From assembly GCF_004354555.1 (NCBI RefSeq), contig NZ_PUFH01000004.1, forward strand, positions 434,001 through 498,000: a stretch of 64,000 bases of DNA. Reading direction: 5' to 3'. The notes beneath the pieces are model-generated. The model was not told the origin of the DNA, searched no databases, and saw nothing but the letters and a program-made list of their open reading frames with translations. Shown in pieces: positions 46,484 through 56,650 of this stretch. How positions within the stretch are numbered: the stretch's first letter is position 1; every line of letters begins with the position of its first letter. This stretch comes from Leuconostoc citreum (GTDB lineage Bacteria > Bacillota > Bacilli > Lactobacillales > Lactobacillaceae). The translations under genes and the position numbers were made by a program.

Positions 46484-47785
46484 ATGAATTATCCAACAAA
46501 TGAACAAAATCACCTCACCATTGACCATGTTGATGCGGTTGACCTTGCTAGTACTTACGGTACACCACTTTATGTTTATGACGTGACTAAAATTAGGCAA
46601 ACAATGCGAGCATTTAAAGCCATTTTTGAAAAAGAAAATGTCCCATACGTTGTTAGTTATGCTTCAAAAGCATTTGCGACAAAGGCAATTTATCAAGTGG
46701 CACAGCAAGAAGGCATTCACGCAGATGTTGTTTCAGGTGGGGAACTTTATACTGCTATTCAAGCTGGTTTTAACCCAAAGCACTTAAGCTTTAATGGCAA
46801 TAATAAAAATTGGGATGAACTGATGATGGCTGTTCAACAGGGTATTGGGACAGTTATTGTGGATAATTTTTTGGAGTTGCAATTATTGTCTGAAATCGCT
46901 GAAAAATGTCAAGTAGTACAAGATATTTTGTTGCGTATTTCACCAGGAATATCGGCCCACACCCATGAATTTATTAGCACCGGTCAGCAAGATTCAAAAT
47001 TTGGCTTTGATTTACTAACCGGTCAAGCGAAGGCAGCGTATGATATTGCTAGTCAAGATAGCCATTTTCATCTACGAGGTCTACATGCGCATATTGGGTC
47101 GCAAATTTTTGATGTCACTGGCTTTGAAAAAAATGCTGCCTTATTAGCAGATACAGCACAAAGTTGGGGATGGCAGCCGGATATTATTAATGTCGGGGGC
47201 GGTTTTGGTATTCGTTATACTGATGAAGATGAACCACTACCAGAAAGTGACTATGTAAGTGCTATTATTCGTACCTTAAAAGGAAAAGCAGCCGAGTACG
47301 ATTGGAAAATGCCAGAAATTTGGATTGAACCAGGACGTTCAGTGGTAGGTCCAGCAGGACAAACGCTTTACACTGTTGGCGCGCGAAAAGACATTCCTGA
47401 TATGCGACACTATATAGCAGTCGATGGTGGTATGGGAGATAATATTAGGCCTGCATTATACGAGGCCAATTATGAAGCGGTTTTAGCTAATCAACCAAAT
47501 ATTCCAGCACAAGAAGTGGTACGTGTTGCTGGAAAATATTGTGAATCTGGCGATGTTCTTGTTTGGCAACAAAAATTGCCCAAGACGCAAGCAGGTGATA
47601 TTTTATCCGTCTTAGCAACAGGTGCTTATGGGTATGCAATGGCTTCAAACTATAATCGCAATCCACGTCCAGCAGTTGTTTTTGTGGAAAATGGACAGCA
47701 TCAGCTTGTCGTTGCACGCGAAACATATGAACATATTGCGGCCCTGGATCGTGACTACACGCTATCAGCAAATATGACACATTAA
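46484..47785 (+). CDS. lysA: Diaminopimelate decarboxylase
   Basis: 433 residues. The PLP lysine is in VVSYASKAFATKA; HIGSQI, NVGGGFGI, EPGRSVVGPAG and the active-site GKYCESGD follow. It decarboxylates meso-diaminopimelate to L-lysine. ATG 46484 has TAGGAGGG just before it; the open frame from 46361 runs through the riboswitch terminator and is not the real start. First gene of lysA-dapH-dapL-dapA-dapB. Confidence 0.95.
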   Translation: MNYPTNEQNHLTIDHVDAVDLASTYGTPLYVYDVTKIRQTMRAFKAIFEKENVPYVVSYASKAFATKAIYQVAQQEGIHADVVSGGELYTAIQAGFNPKHLSFNGNNKNWDELMMAVQQGIGTVIVDNFLELQLLSEIAEKCQVVQDILLRISPGISAHTHEFISTGQQDSKFGFDLLTGQAKAAYDIASQDSHFHLRGLHAHIGSQIFDVTGFEKNAALLADTAQSWGWQPDIINVGGGFGIRYTDEDEPLPESDYVSAIIRTLKGKAAEYDWKMPEIWIEPGRSVVGPAGQTLYTVGARKDIPDMRHYIAVDGGMGDNIRPALYEANYEAVLANQPNIPAQEVVRVAGKYCESGDVLVWQQKLPKTQAGDILSVLATGAYGYAMASNYNRNPRPAVVFVENGQHQLVVARETYEHIAALDRDYTLSANMTH

Positions 47786-47803
47786 AATTGGGAGAAAAAT
47801 ATT

Positions 47804-48508
47804 ATGACAACAGCAAATGATGCACAACAATTAATTAATTTTATTGCTAATGCGAAGAAAGTAACGCCCGTCAAAGTGACTTATAAGGGTGTATTAACTG
47901 GCGAAATTCCAGCTACTGTGCAACAGTTTGGTGGTGTATCTTTTGGACAATTAATTGGGGATTGGTCAGAAATTCAACCGTTAATTGCAGCATTGCCGGC
48001 CGAAAATGTGTTTGTCGAAAATGATGCACGAAATTCAGCCGTACCACTACTTGATAAAAAGGCTGTCAATGCACGTATTGAACCAGGAGCAATTATTCGC
48101 GAGCAGGTAACAATAGGTGACAATGCGGTGATTATGCTAGGTGCTGTGATTAACATTGGTGCTGAAATCGGTTCAGGAACAATGATTGATATGGGTGCCG
48201 TTTTGGGCGGAAGGGCAATTGTTGGCGAACAATCGCATATTGGTGCTGGCGCTGTGTTAGCAGGCGTAATCGAACCAGCTTCAGCCCAACCAGTTCGTAT
48301 TGGAGATCATGTTTTAGTTGGGGCGAATGCGGTAGTCATTGAAGGTGTACAGGTTGGAGACGGTGCTGTGGTCGCAGCAGGGGCAATCGTGACAAAAGAT
48401 GTGCCAGCTAATACCGTTGTCGCAGGCGTACCAGCCAAAATTATTAAGCAAATTGATTCAAAAACGCAACAAAAGACTGCTTTAATCGATGCCTTACGAG
48501 GTCTCTAA
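47804..48508 (+). CDS. dapH: Tetrahydrodipicolinate N-acetyltransferase
   Basis: 234 residues. The left-handed beta-helix is clear from hexapeptide repeats between about 90 and 215 ([30 protein letters not shown]). The N-terminal domain [14 protein letters not shown] is typical of the acetyl variant (YkuQ). It acetylates tetrahydrodipicolinate, marking the acetylase route to diaminopimelate. Good ribosome site; its stop overlaps the next start (TAATG). Confidence 0.92.
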   Translation: MTTANDAQQLINFIANAKKVTPVKVTYKGVLTGEIPATVQQFGGVSFGQLIGDWSEIQPLIAALPAENVFVENDARNSAVPLLDKKAVNARIEPGAIIREQVTIGDNAVIMLGAVINIGAEIGSGTMIDMGAVLGGRAIVGEQSHIGAGAVLAGVIEPASAQPVRIGDHVLVGANAVVIEGVQVGDGAVVAAGAIVTKDVPANTVVAGVPAKIIKQIDSKTQQKTALIDALRGL

Positions 48509-49671
48509 TGTCTGAAATGAATTTTGAAACACTACAAACATTTCGTCGTGAATTACATCAAATACCTGAGACGGCACTTGAAGAATTTAAGACACATGAT
48601 TATTTGTTAACCAAACTTAAGTCTTGGCAACAAGATTATATGACAATTAAGACAGTTGAAGCTTTGCCAACAGCCATTTTAGTCTATTTTCAAGGCACTA
48701 ATCCAGTACGGACAATTGGTTATCGGACAGATATTGATGCCTTGCCTATACAAGAGGCAACGGGGTTAGACTTTGCATCACAGCATCCTGGCAAAATGCA
48801 TGCCTGTGGGCATGATGTCCATATGACAATGGCCCTGGGATTGGCACAATATTTTAGTCAGCATCAACCAAAAGACAATCTTATCATTTTCTTTCAACCT
48901 GCTGAAGAGGCTGAAAGCGGTGGTAAAGTTGCCTACGATATGGGATTATTTGAAGGTAAATGGCGACCAGATGAGTTTTATGGGATTCATGACCAACCAA
49001 ATTTGCCAGCCGGGACGTTAAGCACGTTGGCTGGTACGTTGTTTGCTGGCACAGCAGAATTAAAAGTTGATGTGATTGGTACAGGTGGGCATGCGGCGTA
49101 TCCTCATTTAGCTAAAGATCCGATTGTTATTGCTGCCGAATTAATTATCCAACTTCAAACTGTTGTGTCGCGATCTGTTGACCCAATTGCTGGTGGGGTT
49201 GTGAGTGTTGGCGTCATTAACGGTGGATTTGCAAATAATGTCATACCAGACCAAGTGCATTTTGAAGGGACAGTCCGCAGTATGACGCGCACAGGGTTAG
49301 AAACAATGCTGACCCGTATTAAGAAAATTGCTGAGGGACTGGCAATTGCCAATGAGGTTACCATTAATGTATCGTTAGAAAGTGGCAGTTATTTACCAGT
49401 AGAAAATGACCCCATATTAGCGACCCAAGTAATTAATTTTATGCAAAAACAGTCAGATATTAATTTTGAATTAGCACAACCAGCTATGACAGGTGAGGAC
49501 TTCGGTTATTTGTTACAGCATATTCCAGGAGTCATGCTGTGGCTTGGTGTAAACGACAGCCATCCATTACACAGTGCACAATTAACAATCGATGAATCAG
49601 CACTTTTACCAGGTTACAACGCCTTGAAATCCTTCTTATTGTGGCGTATGGCAACATCCGAGGAGAAATAA
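48508..49671 (+). CDS. dapL: N-acetyl-diaminopimelate deacetylase (M20 family)
   Basis: 387 residues. The N-terminus has RRELHQIPETALEEFKTHD; metal motifs are HACGHDVHM, PAEEAESGG and GIHDQPNLPAG, with GEDFGYLL near the end. It removes the acetyl group from N-acetyl-LL-diaminopimelate (YkuR). The M20 family also has hippurate hydrolase members, but position after dapH settles the role. Coupled to dapH by a TAATG overlap. Confidence 0.9.
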   Translation: MSEMNFETLQTFRRELHQIPETALEEFKTHDYLLTKLKSWQQDYMTIKTVEALPTAILVYFQGTNPVRTIGYRTDIDALPIQEATGLDFASQHPGKMHACGHDVHMTMALGLAQYFSQHQPKDNLIIFFQPAEEAESGGKVAYDMGLFEGKWRPDEFYGIHDQPNLPAGTLSTLAGTLFAGTAELKVDVIGTGGHAAYPHLAKDPIVIAAELIIQLQTVVSRSVDPIAGGVVSVGVINGGFANNVIPDQVHFEGTVRSMTRTGLETMLTRIKKIAEGLAIANEVTINVSLESGSYLPVENDPILATQVINFMQKQSDINFELAQPAMTGEDFGYLLQHIPGVMLWLGVNDSHPLHSAQLTIDESALLPGYNALKSFLLWRMATSEEK

Positions 49672-49672
49672 A

Positions 49673-50548
49673 ATGTATGAGCATATCAATTTGATTACGG
49701 CAATTATTACCCCATTTAACGCAGAAAATGAAATCGATTATCCGGCCCTAGATCGTGTGATTGATCATCTTTTGGAGACAGGAACACAAGGTTTAGTCAT
49801 TGCAGGGACGACAGGTGAATCACCAACGTTGTCACATAAAGAGAAATTAGCGTTAACACAACATATTGCAGCGTATGTCCCAGTTGATACATTATTAATT
49901 GCTAATGCGGGTACCAATAATACAGTCGAATCGGTACGTAACGCACGTGAACTCAGCGAAATACCAAATGTTGATGCTATTTTAGCCGTGACGCCGTATT
50001 ACAACAAGCCGAATCAACGCGGCATGATTGCACACTTTACAGCTATTGCTGATGCATCAAATCGGCCAGTGATGCTATATAATATTCCAGGCAGATCAGC
50101 TGTTGGCCTCACCGTAGATAGTGTTGTAACCTTGGCACAACATCCTAATATTAACGCGATTAAAGAAACAACTTCGGTGGCATTTATTGCTGCGGAAATC
50201 GAACAAACGCAAAATGATAATTTTGCTGTTTATACCGGAGAAGATGCACAAACACTTGCAGCTTTTGTACACGGTGGCGCTGGGACTATATCAGTGGCGT
50301 CCCATTTATATGGGCGTGAAATGTCTGCACTATTTACCGCTTTAGCTGTTGGTGATTGGCAGGAAGCAGGTGTGTTACAGCGCTATTTAACACCAAAGAT
50401 GAACGCCCTATTTGCTTTTCCATCTCCAGCACCAGTGAAGGCAAGATTACATGATTTAGATATGGTTGAAAATTTGACACGTCAACCCATTTTGCCATTA
50501 AATGTAGCGGAAAAAAAGGCATTAGATAAACTGTTGGAGGATATGTAA
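49673..50548 (+). CDS. dapA: 4-hydroxy-tetrahydrodipicolinate synthase
   Basis: 291 residues, TIM barrel. Active-site residues are T46-T47 in GTTGES, Y110 in TPYYNKP, Y136 in YNIPGR and Schiff-base K164 in NAIKETTS. It joins pyruvate and aspartate semialdehyde, the committed step. Starts 1 base after the deacetylase behind GAGGAG; its stop overlaps the dapB start (TAATG). Confidence 0.95.
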   Translation: MYEHINLITAIITPFNAENEIDYPALDRVIDHLLETGTQGLVIAGTTGESPTLSHKEKLALTQHIAAYVPVDTLLIANAGTNNTVESVRNARELSEIPNVDAILAVTPYYNKPNQRGMIAHFTAIADASNRPVMLYNIPGRSAVGLTVDSVVTLAQHPNINAIKETTSVAFIAAEIEQTQNDNFAVYTGEDAQTLAAFVHGGAGTISVASHLYGREMSALFTALAVGDWQEAGVLQRYLTPKMNALFAFPSPAPVKARLHDLDMVENLTRQPILPLNVAEKKALDKLLEDM

Positions 50549-51273
50549 TGGTGGATATTATTTTGGCCGGTGGTTTTGGTAAGCTTGGTCAGGCCATTCA
50601 ATTAGGATTAAAAAACACAGATTATCGTATTGTCGGCATACTAAGTGGGCATCAACATGAAAGTACCTACCCAGTATGGACAACACGAGAGGCAATCGAT
50701 GTCAAAGCTGATATTTTTTTGGATGTCAGCACACCAAAAACAGTTTTTGATAATGCAAAGTGGGCGATTGCACATGATATGTTGCTTGTTGTTGGTGCAA
50801 CTGGGCTTAGTGATTTCGAGGTTGATACGCTCAGACAAACAGCAACACGTGGCGTTTTGATTGTGCCTAATTTTAGCTTGTCAGCAGTGCTATTAATGGC
50901 ATTTGCACAACAAGCGGCAAAGTATTTTCCAGACGTTGAAATTGTAGAGACACACAATCCTAAAAAAGTTGATGCGCCATCAGGTACAGCGATTCAAACA
51001 GCAAAACTCATCAGTGAGGCACGTTCAACAACTGGTGCAAAAACGACTGAAGGGCCAGCTAGAGGTATGCGAGTTGAAGACATCCCAGTGCATGCTTTAC
51101 GTTTACCTGGTTATATTGCGCAACAAAGCGTTTTATTCGGTGGGACTGATGAGCAATTGACCTTGACACAAAGTACCACAAGTCGGACGGCTTTTGTCCC
51201 GGGGGTTTTACGAGCACTGGTCGGTGTACAAGAATTAAAGGGATTAGCAATTGGTCTTGACAAAGTGTTATAG
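50548..51273 (+). CDS. dapB: 4-hydroxy-tetrahydrodipicolinate reductase
   Basis: 241 residues. NAD(P)-binding AGGFGKLGQAI lies at 7-17; ETHNPKKVDAPSGTA lies at 134-148. The usual catalytic HH pair reads H136-N137; the first histidine and the lysine K140 are kept. Overlaps dapA by one base. Last gene of the operon before a terminator. Confidence 0.93.
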   Translation: MVDIILAGGFGKLGQAIQLGLKNTDYRIVGILSGHQHESTYPVWTTREAIDVKADIFLDVSTPKTVFDNAKWAIAHDMLLVVGATGLSDFEVDTLRQTATRGVLIVPNFSLSAVLLMAFAQQAAKYFPDVEIVETHNPKKVDAPSGTAIQTAKLISEARSTTGAKTTEGPARGMRVEDIPVHALRLPGYIAQQSVLFGGTDEQLTLTQSTTSRTAFVPGVLRALVGVQELKGLAIGLDKVL

Positions 51274-51293
51274 CGCATATAGCGCTTTTTTTT
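51272..51293 (+). terminator. Terminator after dapB
   Basis: AGCGC, loop ATATA, GCGCT, then a T run, directly on the dapB stop. Confidence 0.85.
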
Positions 51294-51335
51294 GTAAATT
51301 AGCACTAGGCAGCATTTTTGCGTACAATAGATGGT

Positions 51336-52136
51336 ATGAAGACGATTACAAAAATTGCAACACAAAAAAGAGCTGGACGTTACAGTATTGAACTGGATAA
51401 CCAGTTTGCTTTTGGTGTGGCTGAAAGTGTGCTCATTAAATATGGACTTGCTAAGGGGCGCACGCTCGATGAAGATTTAATTACGCAAATTAAGTATGAT
51501 GATGCCATTGCAAAGGCTTTGACGATTGCCTTAAATTATTTAGGTCATGCATTACGCACAACGAAACAAATAAAACAAAAAATGCGTGATAAAGCAGTGG
51601 ATGAAGATATTCAAGCGCAAGTTATAGCACAATTAACGCAATTAGGTTATGTCGATGACCAAAATTATGCAAACCACTATGTTGCAACAAAAAAACTTAT
51701 TACGCCTAAGGGACCACACGTTATTCGTCTTGCTTTGCAACAAGCAGGCGTAGCGGAGAATATGATTGAGCAGGCGTTAGCAACCTATACTTTTGATGAA
51801 CAATGCCGCATTGCTACAAAAATAGCTGAGAAATTAGCACAAGGGTATCAACGTGAATCGACACGGCTAAGACAGCAAAAAATGGTTCAGGGGTTGGTTA
51901 ACAAAGGGTTTTCTTTTGAGACTGCTCAGTTGGTCGTGGATAGTATGAACATAGATAATAACGCTGAGGATGAGCAGAATAATGCTAAACGACAAGCCGA
52001 AAAACTGTGGCACCGATATCGTCATGATGAGTCACAGCAACGTTTTTATAAAGTTAAGCGACAATTATATGCAAAGGGTTTTACGAGCGAATTAATTGAC
52101 GCAGCTCTGTTATCCTTAGAGCAAGAGGAAGTTTGA
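51336..52136 (+). CDS. recX: Regulatory protein RecX
   Basis: 266 residues, three-helix repeats. YLGHALRTTKQIKQKMRDK and QLGYVDDQNYANHYV are typical. RecX inhibits RecA filaments. ATG 51336 has no ribosome site; TACAAT (51323-51328) ends 7 bases before it, so the mRNA may begin at or very near the start codon. The recX/DUF402 neighbourhood is widespread in Firmicutes. Confidence 0.9.
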   Translation: MKTITKIATQKRAGRYSIELDNQFAFGVAESVLIKYGLAKGRTLDEDLITQIKYDDAIAKALTIALNYLGHALRTTKQIKQKMRDKAVDEDIQAQVIAQLTQLGYVDDQNYANHYVATKKLITPKGPHVIRLALQQAGVAENMIEQALATYTFDEQCRIATKIAEKLAQGYQRESTRLRQQKMVQGLVNKGFSFETAQLVVDSMNIDNNAEDEQNNAKRQAEKLWHRYRHDESQQRFYKVKRQLYAKGFTSELIDAALLSLEQEEV

Positions 52137-52138
52137 TT

Positions 52139-52411
52139 ATGGGATTTTATGACCAAAAAGTATTAGCAGATAAACAGAAAAGTGCACAAGCACAGCTTGA
52201 TAATATTGATTTTAAGTTAAAAAAAATAAAGGGTCGATCCGTACAAGATTTATATGACCAACATGAAATCAGGACATTAACGACACAACGAGATAGATTA
52301 AAAATTATTTTACAACAACTCGAACGACAATTGCGGCACTCTAAAAGCGCGAACAAGCATGCAGCAACTCAGCACTTTGTACGAACAAATACACACCAGC
52401 ATGATTTGTAG
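52139..52411 (+). CDS. Small coiled-coil-like protein of unknown function
   Basis: About 90 residues. A charged, helical body (DKQKSAQAQLDNIDFKLKKI, then QRDRLKIILQQLERQLRHS) suggests a coiled coil; the tail is rich in H, T and N. ATG 52139 follows GAGG by 10 bases, overlapping recX's end region; TTG 52133 is an alternative start. Family not recognised. Likely co-transcribed with recX. Confidence 0.55.
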   Translation: MGFYDQKVLADKQKSAQAQLDNIDFKLKKIKGRSVQDLYDQHEIRTLTTQRDRLKIILQQLERQLRHSKSANKHAATQHFVRTNTHQHDL

Positions 52412-52479
52412 TCTATCAATTATTCGTAAGATTTGATACAATAAAATAGCATTCGGTGTTTAGAAGAGTAGGTACGATC

Positions 52480-53049
52480 ATGAGTTTTGATAAGTCAAAT
52501 CGCGGACCGCGCGAGGGTGATTTCATCACGATCAAAAGTTACAAACATGATGGCTCGTTGCATCGCACTTGGCGTGATACCATGGTACTAAAAACCAGTG
52601 AAAACGCTATTATTGGTCTAAATGATCATACGTTAGTAACCGAAGATGATGGGCGACGTTGGGTCACGCGTGAGCCAGCGATTGTCTATTTTCATAAAAA
52701 GTATTGGTTCAATATTATTGCGATGATACGCGATAATGGCGTGTCCTATTACTGTAATCTAGCGTCACCATACGTGCTTGATAAAGAAGCATTAAAATAT
52801 ATTGACTATGATTTAGATATTAAAGTTTTTCCAGACGGTGAAAAGCATCTATTAGATGCTGATGAATATGCTGCCCACAGCAAAAAATGGCACTATCCAC
52901 CAGAAATTGATAAAATTTTAAAAGCACATGTTAAGATATTGGTCGACTGGATTAATGAAGGCACGGGTCCATTTTCACAAGGTTATATTGATGTTTGGTA
53001 TGCCAGGTATCAATATTTGATGCAACAACGTCTCAAAGATCGTCGTTGA
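52480..53049 (+). CDS. DUF402 family protein (nucleoside tri/diphosphate phosphatase type)
   Basis: 189 residues from ATG 52480. The start [19 protein letters not shown] and the [12 protein letters not shown] and DIKVFPDG stretches are the DUF402 hallmarks. Staphylococcal and streptococcal relatives hydrolyse nucleoside di- and triphosphates. An upstream TTG-type start at 52456 adds 8 residues. Near recX, as commonly seen. A terminator follows. Confidence 0.88.
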   Translation: MSFDKSNRGPREGDFITIKSYKHDGSLHRTWRDTMVLKTSENAIIGLNDHTLVTEDDGRRWVTREPAIVYFHKKYWFNIIAMIRDNGVSYYCNLASPYVLDKEALKYIDYDLDIKVFPDGEKHLLDADEYAAHSKKWHYPPEIDKILKAHVKILVDWINEGTGPFSQGYIDVWYARYQYLMQQRLKDRR

Positions 53050-53051
53050 CA

Positions 53052-53085
53052 AAAAAACACGCTTATATTTTGCGTGTTTTTTTGT
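53052..53085 (+). terminator. Terminator after the DUF402 gene
   Basis: AAAAAAACACGC, 9-base AT loop, GCGTGTTTTTTT. Confidence 0.9.
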
Positions 53086-53132
53086 TGTGATAAAATGGGG
53101 TCAAGAAGTATTACGTTAGAAAGAGGAAACGG

Positions 53133-56100
53133 ATGTCGTTAACGGTTTATATGAATCATGGCCAAATTGATATGCGTCATGCACTTTTAAGTCATGCGCA
53201 TGAAGCCCTAAATCAAGATAATAATTTAACGGTTTATTACATTGTGCCAAACCACGTTAAGTTTGATAGTGAAGTCGATGTATTAAGGCGCTTTGCTCGG
53301 TTAACCGGTCAGAACCCGGATACGTCGTTGTATGCTCAAAGTCGCTTGCAAGTTTATTCTCTATCACGATTAACATGGGCGCTATTAAAAGATATGGCCA
53401 CAATGCAACCTAATGTGATTCAAGGTACAGGCTTATTTATTATGGTATCAGATATTTTAAGAGACTATGCCGCACAATTACCTATTTTTGCCCGTATGCA
53501 ATCTAAGGCAGGGTTTGTGACAACTTTGGTAGCTCAATTGGTTGAATTACGCGCTAGTCGTATTTCACCGGAAGATTTGTTAACCATTTTAAATCAGGAA
53601 AGTGATGATGACACGTTTTTACGTCAGACACTATCAGGCAAACTTCGTGATTTAGCAATAGTTGCTGATGCTTTAGATAAAAAAATGGGGCATACATATA
53701 TTACGCAACAAGAGGTTTTATCTTTTTTTGCCACGCAATTGGCGACAACACAATTAAAAAATGTCGCTTTTTATTTTGATGGTTTTAATGGTTTTACAAG
53801 TCCAGAAACGCAAGTCATGATTGAACTTATGGCACGTTATCCGGTAACAGTTGCTTTATTAGGGGATGTTGAAAAGTTAGGGTCACAACAACCAGGAGAC
53901 TTGTTTTATAAACCAATGACAACCGCACAGCGACTGGCACAGTTTACTAAAATTGCTAATCAGCAGGTCGTGTGGCAAGTGCCAACACAAGCACGTTGTT
54001 TGGACGATTCAATCATCTCAGTGATGTCTGCTTGGGAAAAGTTGGGAGAATATCGTCAATTCAATTCAGAAAATAAAAAGACCGACTTAGCGGCTTTTGT
54101 AGCCGAAAATACAATGGTTGAAATTCAGGAGGTTGCACGCCGGATTCGGCAATTACTAGTGGCGCAGCCCGATTTACGTTTGCGCGATATTTTGATTTTG
54201 GCGCGTGACTCAACGCCGTACACAGGCCATATACCAGAAGTCATGCAGCAATTTGATTTGCCTTATTTTTTAGATACAGATCAAAAAATGACTAATCATC
54301 CATTGGTCGAATTATTGCTGAATCTATTACGGCCGGCTAAGGAACGTTTTCAATATCAACAAGTCATGGCTATCTTGAAAACAGGATTATTGCGACCCTA
54401 TACTGATGGCAGTTTAGTGCCTGAAGGCGATTTTTTTGACATTGTGAGTTATTTGGATAACTATCTTTATGCGAACCAACCATTCGAGCGGACTTGGCGA
54501 GACTTGGATCATCCCTTTACACTGTTCACAGTGTCAGAAGACGAGGATGATGAGGATGCTCGTGTGGTTTTAGATGATAAGACTGTTAACCGTCGAATTG
54601 AAACGTTAAGACGCTTTGTGATTGACGCGTTCGATTCATTACAGCAACAATTAAATCAAGCACAGACTATGCGACAAGCTGCTACATTAATTATATTGTG
54701 GCTTGAAAAATATCATGTGACAGAAGCTATACTGTCTCAAAGGGATACTTTGTTAGCTGCAGGCGAGTTATCGCGATCACGCGAAGGGGAAGAAGTTTGG
54801 GAAATGATGACCCAAACTTTAGACGACATTGTTGCAATAGATGGTGACGAACGTTTCGAATTAGAAACATTCAAAGCTATTTTGGTTGCCGGTTTTGAAG
54901 GTGCAACATTTTCAGGTATTCCGAATAACCTTGATCAACTGACAATATCCGAAGCTGGTATTGTTCAAAGTAATGATTATCAGTATTTGTTTTTCATTGG
55001 TGGGACAAGAAATAATCTTCCTGCACAACTTAAATCTCGTGCGCTGATTAATGATGCTGAACGCTTGATTGTTCAGCCAGCATTGCAAGAAAATAGCACC
55101 CCAAAGTATTTACAAAATACGGCACAACAACAAATGGCTGAGGAAAACCTACTGTTTTATGGTGCGTTAACCGCGGCTACTAAAAATATCGTTCTTTCTT
55201 ATCCCGCACTAGATGCCGGTGGACAAATTTCAGATATGTCGCCGTTTTTTAAGCGATTAGTTGATGCATTTAATATCACTGTGAACAAAGTAACTGCTAC
55301 GCCTGCGACAAGTCAAGCATTATTAAAGTATTATGTGGGCTCAGTTCGGTCTACTTTGGGCGAATTGGTCAAAATAGCAGCATCACAACAGCAAACCTCA
55401 GCCTATCAAGCGCTCAGAAATACGATTAATCAGTCTGAACCAGAACGATTAGAACGGGTGTTGTCAGCACCAAATTATAAAAATCAAACAGAAACATTGA
55501 AACCAGAGTTTGTTCAAGCTTTATTTGGTGAAACACTAAATATGTCAATATCACAGTTAGAAAGTTATTATAACAATCCATTGGCTTATTTTTTGCAATA
55601 TGGCTTAGCGTTAAAGGAACGATTAACGAATCGTTTGAATGTGGCACAAACGGGCACACTGTATCATGCTGTTTTTGAAGGGGTTGTGCAGCAACTTATC
55701 ATACAGCAACTCAGTTTGCGTGACATTTCTCAAAAAGCGTTACAGCAATTAGTGGCTGATAATATGGCTGAGATAACTGCACAACCAGCTTACCAAATGC
55801 TTCAAGAAACAGGAAAAATGCGTGCCACACAGCATTATTTAGCTAAAGTGAGCGAGATACTTGCAGTCAATATGCAGCGTGCGGCAAGAGTAAATCACGC
55901 TCAACCAAAAGCTGTAGAACGTTTATTTGGTTTTCCTAATCGTCAATCATTGCCAGCGCTAGTTGTCTCAACACCACAGGCAACAGTTCATTTACGTGGT
56001 AAAATTGATCGTCTAGATAGCCAAGATCCTTCACAAGTATATGGGACAATTATTGACTATAAGTCAAATGGTAAACATTTTGATTGGGGCCAGGCTTATG

Positions 56101-56648
56101 ATGGGCGACAAATGCAACTATTAACCTATTGGCAAGCAGCACAATTATCCGCAGAGCAATTGGGCATCGAAGCAATTGGGGGTGCTTTTTTCGCTAAAAT
56201 TGCCCCAGAAAAATTGACGATAAAAGATTTCAAAGGTGATGTACGTGCCATGCTGAGAGGTGAGATTAAGCCTGAGCAATTTAAATATCGTGGTTTATTT
56301 ATATCTGAGCCAGCATATATTGATAGCTTAGAGACGCTAGCTGAAGGTGAAGGGTCACAATTTTATCAATTGAAAAAGAAGGCAAATGGTGAGTTATATG
56401 CTAATAGTGATGTGATTTCGCCCGAAGATTTTGAATTATTACTGAAGCGTAATCTTGACAATATTCAGCGTGCAAGTGCAGCTATTTTATCTGGTGATTT
56501 TCCTTTGTCACCAGCTGAAGGGAGCCTACAATTTACACCATTTACTGATGTTTTGCGTTTTGATCGTGCTTTGGGGGATCAGTATAAAAACAACACGCCT
56601 AAAAACAAATCAGATATTTTGAAGCTTTTGAAAGCAGATGAGGAATAA
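53133..56648 (+). CDS. rexB: ATP-dependent helicase/nuclease subunit B (RexB/AddB)
   Basis: 1171 residues, the usual size. The N-terminus [19 protein letters not shown] resembles an inactivated helicase domain without a clear Walker A. The C-terminal nuclease has [11 protein letters not shown] followed by RQMQLLTYW. It forms the AddAB/RexAB complex that resects double-strand breaks until a Chi site. I see very few cysteines near the nuclease, so the iron-sulfur staple of Bacillus AddB appears absent, as in RexB. Ribosome site AGAGG. addA follows after 2 bases. Confidence 0.93.
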   Translation: MSLTVYMNHGQIDMRHALLSHAHEALNQDNNLTVYYIVPNHVKFDSEVDVLRRFARLTGQNPDTSLYAQSRLQVYSLSRLTWALLKDMATMQPNVIQGTGLFIMVSDILRDYAAQLPIFARMQSKAGFVTTLVAQLVELRASRISPEDLLTILNQESDDDTFLRQTLSGKLRDLAIVADALDKKMGHTYITQQEVLSFFATQLATTQLKNVAFYFDGFNGFTSPETQVMIELMARYPVTVALLGDVEKLGSQQPGDLFYKPMTTAQRLAQFTKIANQQVVWQVPTQARCLDDSIISVMSAWEKLGEYRQFNSENKKTDLAAFVAENTMVEIQEVARRIRQLLVAQPDLRLRDILILARDSTPYTGHIPEVMQQFDLPYFLDTDQKMTNHPLVELLLNLLRPAKERFQYQQVMAILKTGLLRPYTDGSLVPEGDFFDIVSYLDNYLYANQPFERTWRDLDHPFTLFTVSEDEDDEDARVVLDDKTVNRRIETLRRFVIDAFDSLQQQLNQAQTMRQAATLIILWLEKYHVTEAILSQRDTLLAAGELSRSREGEEVWEMMTQTLDDIVAIDGDERFELETFKAILVAGFEGATFSGIPNNLDQLTISEAGIVQSNDYQYLFFIGGTRNNLPAQLKSRALINDAERLIVQPALQENSTPKYLQNTAQQQMAEENLLFYGALTAATKNIVLSYPALDAGGQISDMSPFFKRLVDAFNITVNKVTATPATSQALLKYYVGSVRSTLGELVKIAASQQQTSAYQALRNTINQSEPERLERVLSAPNYKNQTETLKPEFVQALFGETLNMSISQLESYYNNPLAYFLQYGLALKERLTNRLNVAQTGTLYHAVFEGVVQQLIIQQLSLRDISQKALQQLVADNMAEITAQPAYQMLQETGKMRATQHYLAKVSEILAVNMQRAARVNHAQPKAVERLFGFPNRQSLPALVVSTPQATVHLRGKIDRLDSQDPSQVYGTIIDYKSNGKHFDWGQAYDGRQMQLLTYWQAAQLSAEQLGIEAIGGAFFAKIAPEKLTIKDFKGDVRAMLRGEIKPEQFKYRGLFISEPAYIDSLETLAEGEGSQFYQLKKKANGELYANSDVISPEDFELLLKRNLDNIQRASAAILSGDFPLSPAEGSLQFTPFTDVLRFDRALGDQYKNNTPKNKSDILKLLKADEE

Positions 56649-56650
56649 AG

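Noticed and set aside
55426-55659. Minus-strand ORF inside rexB, and many similar antisense ORFs within rexA, recJ, argH and glcK
   Set aside because: Shadows of real coding frames without ribosome sites or protein features.
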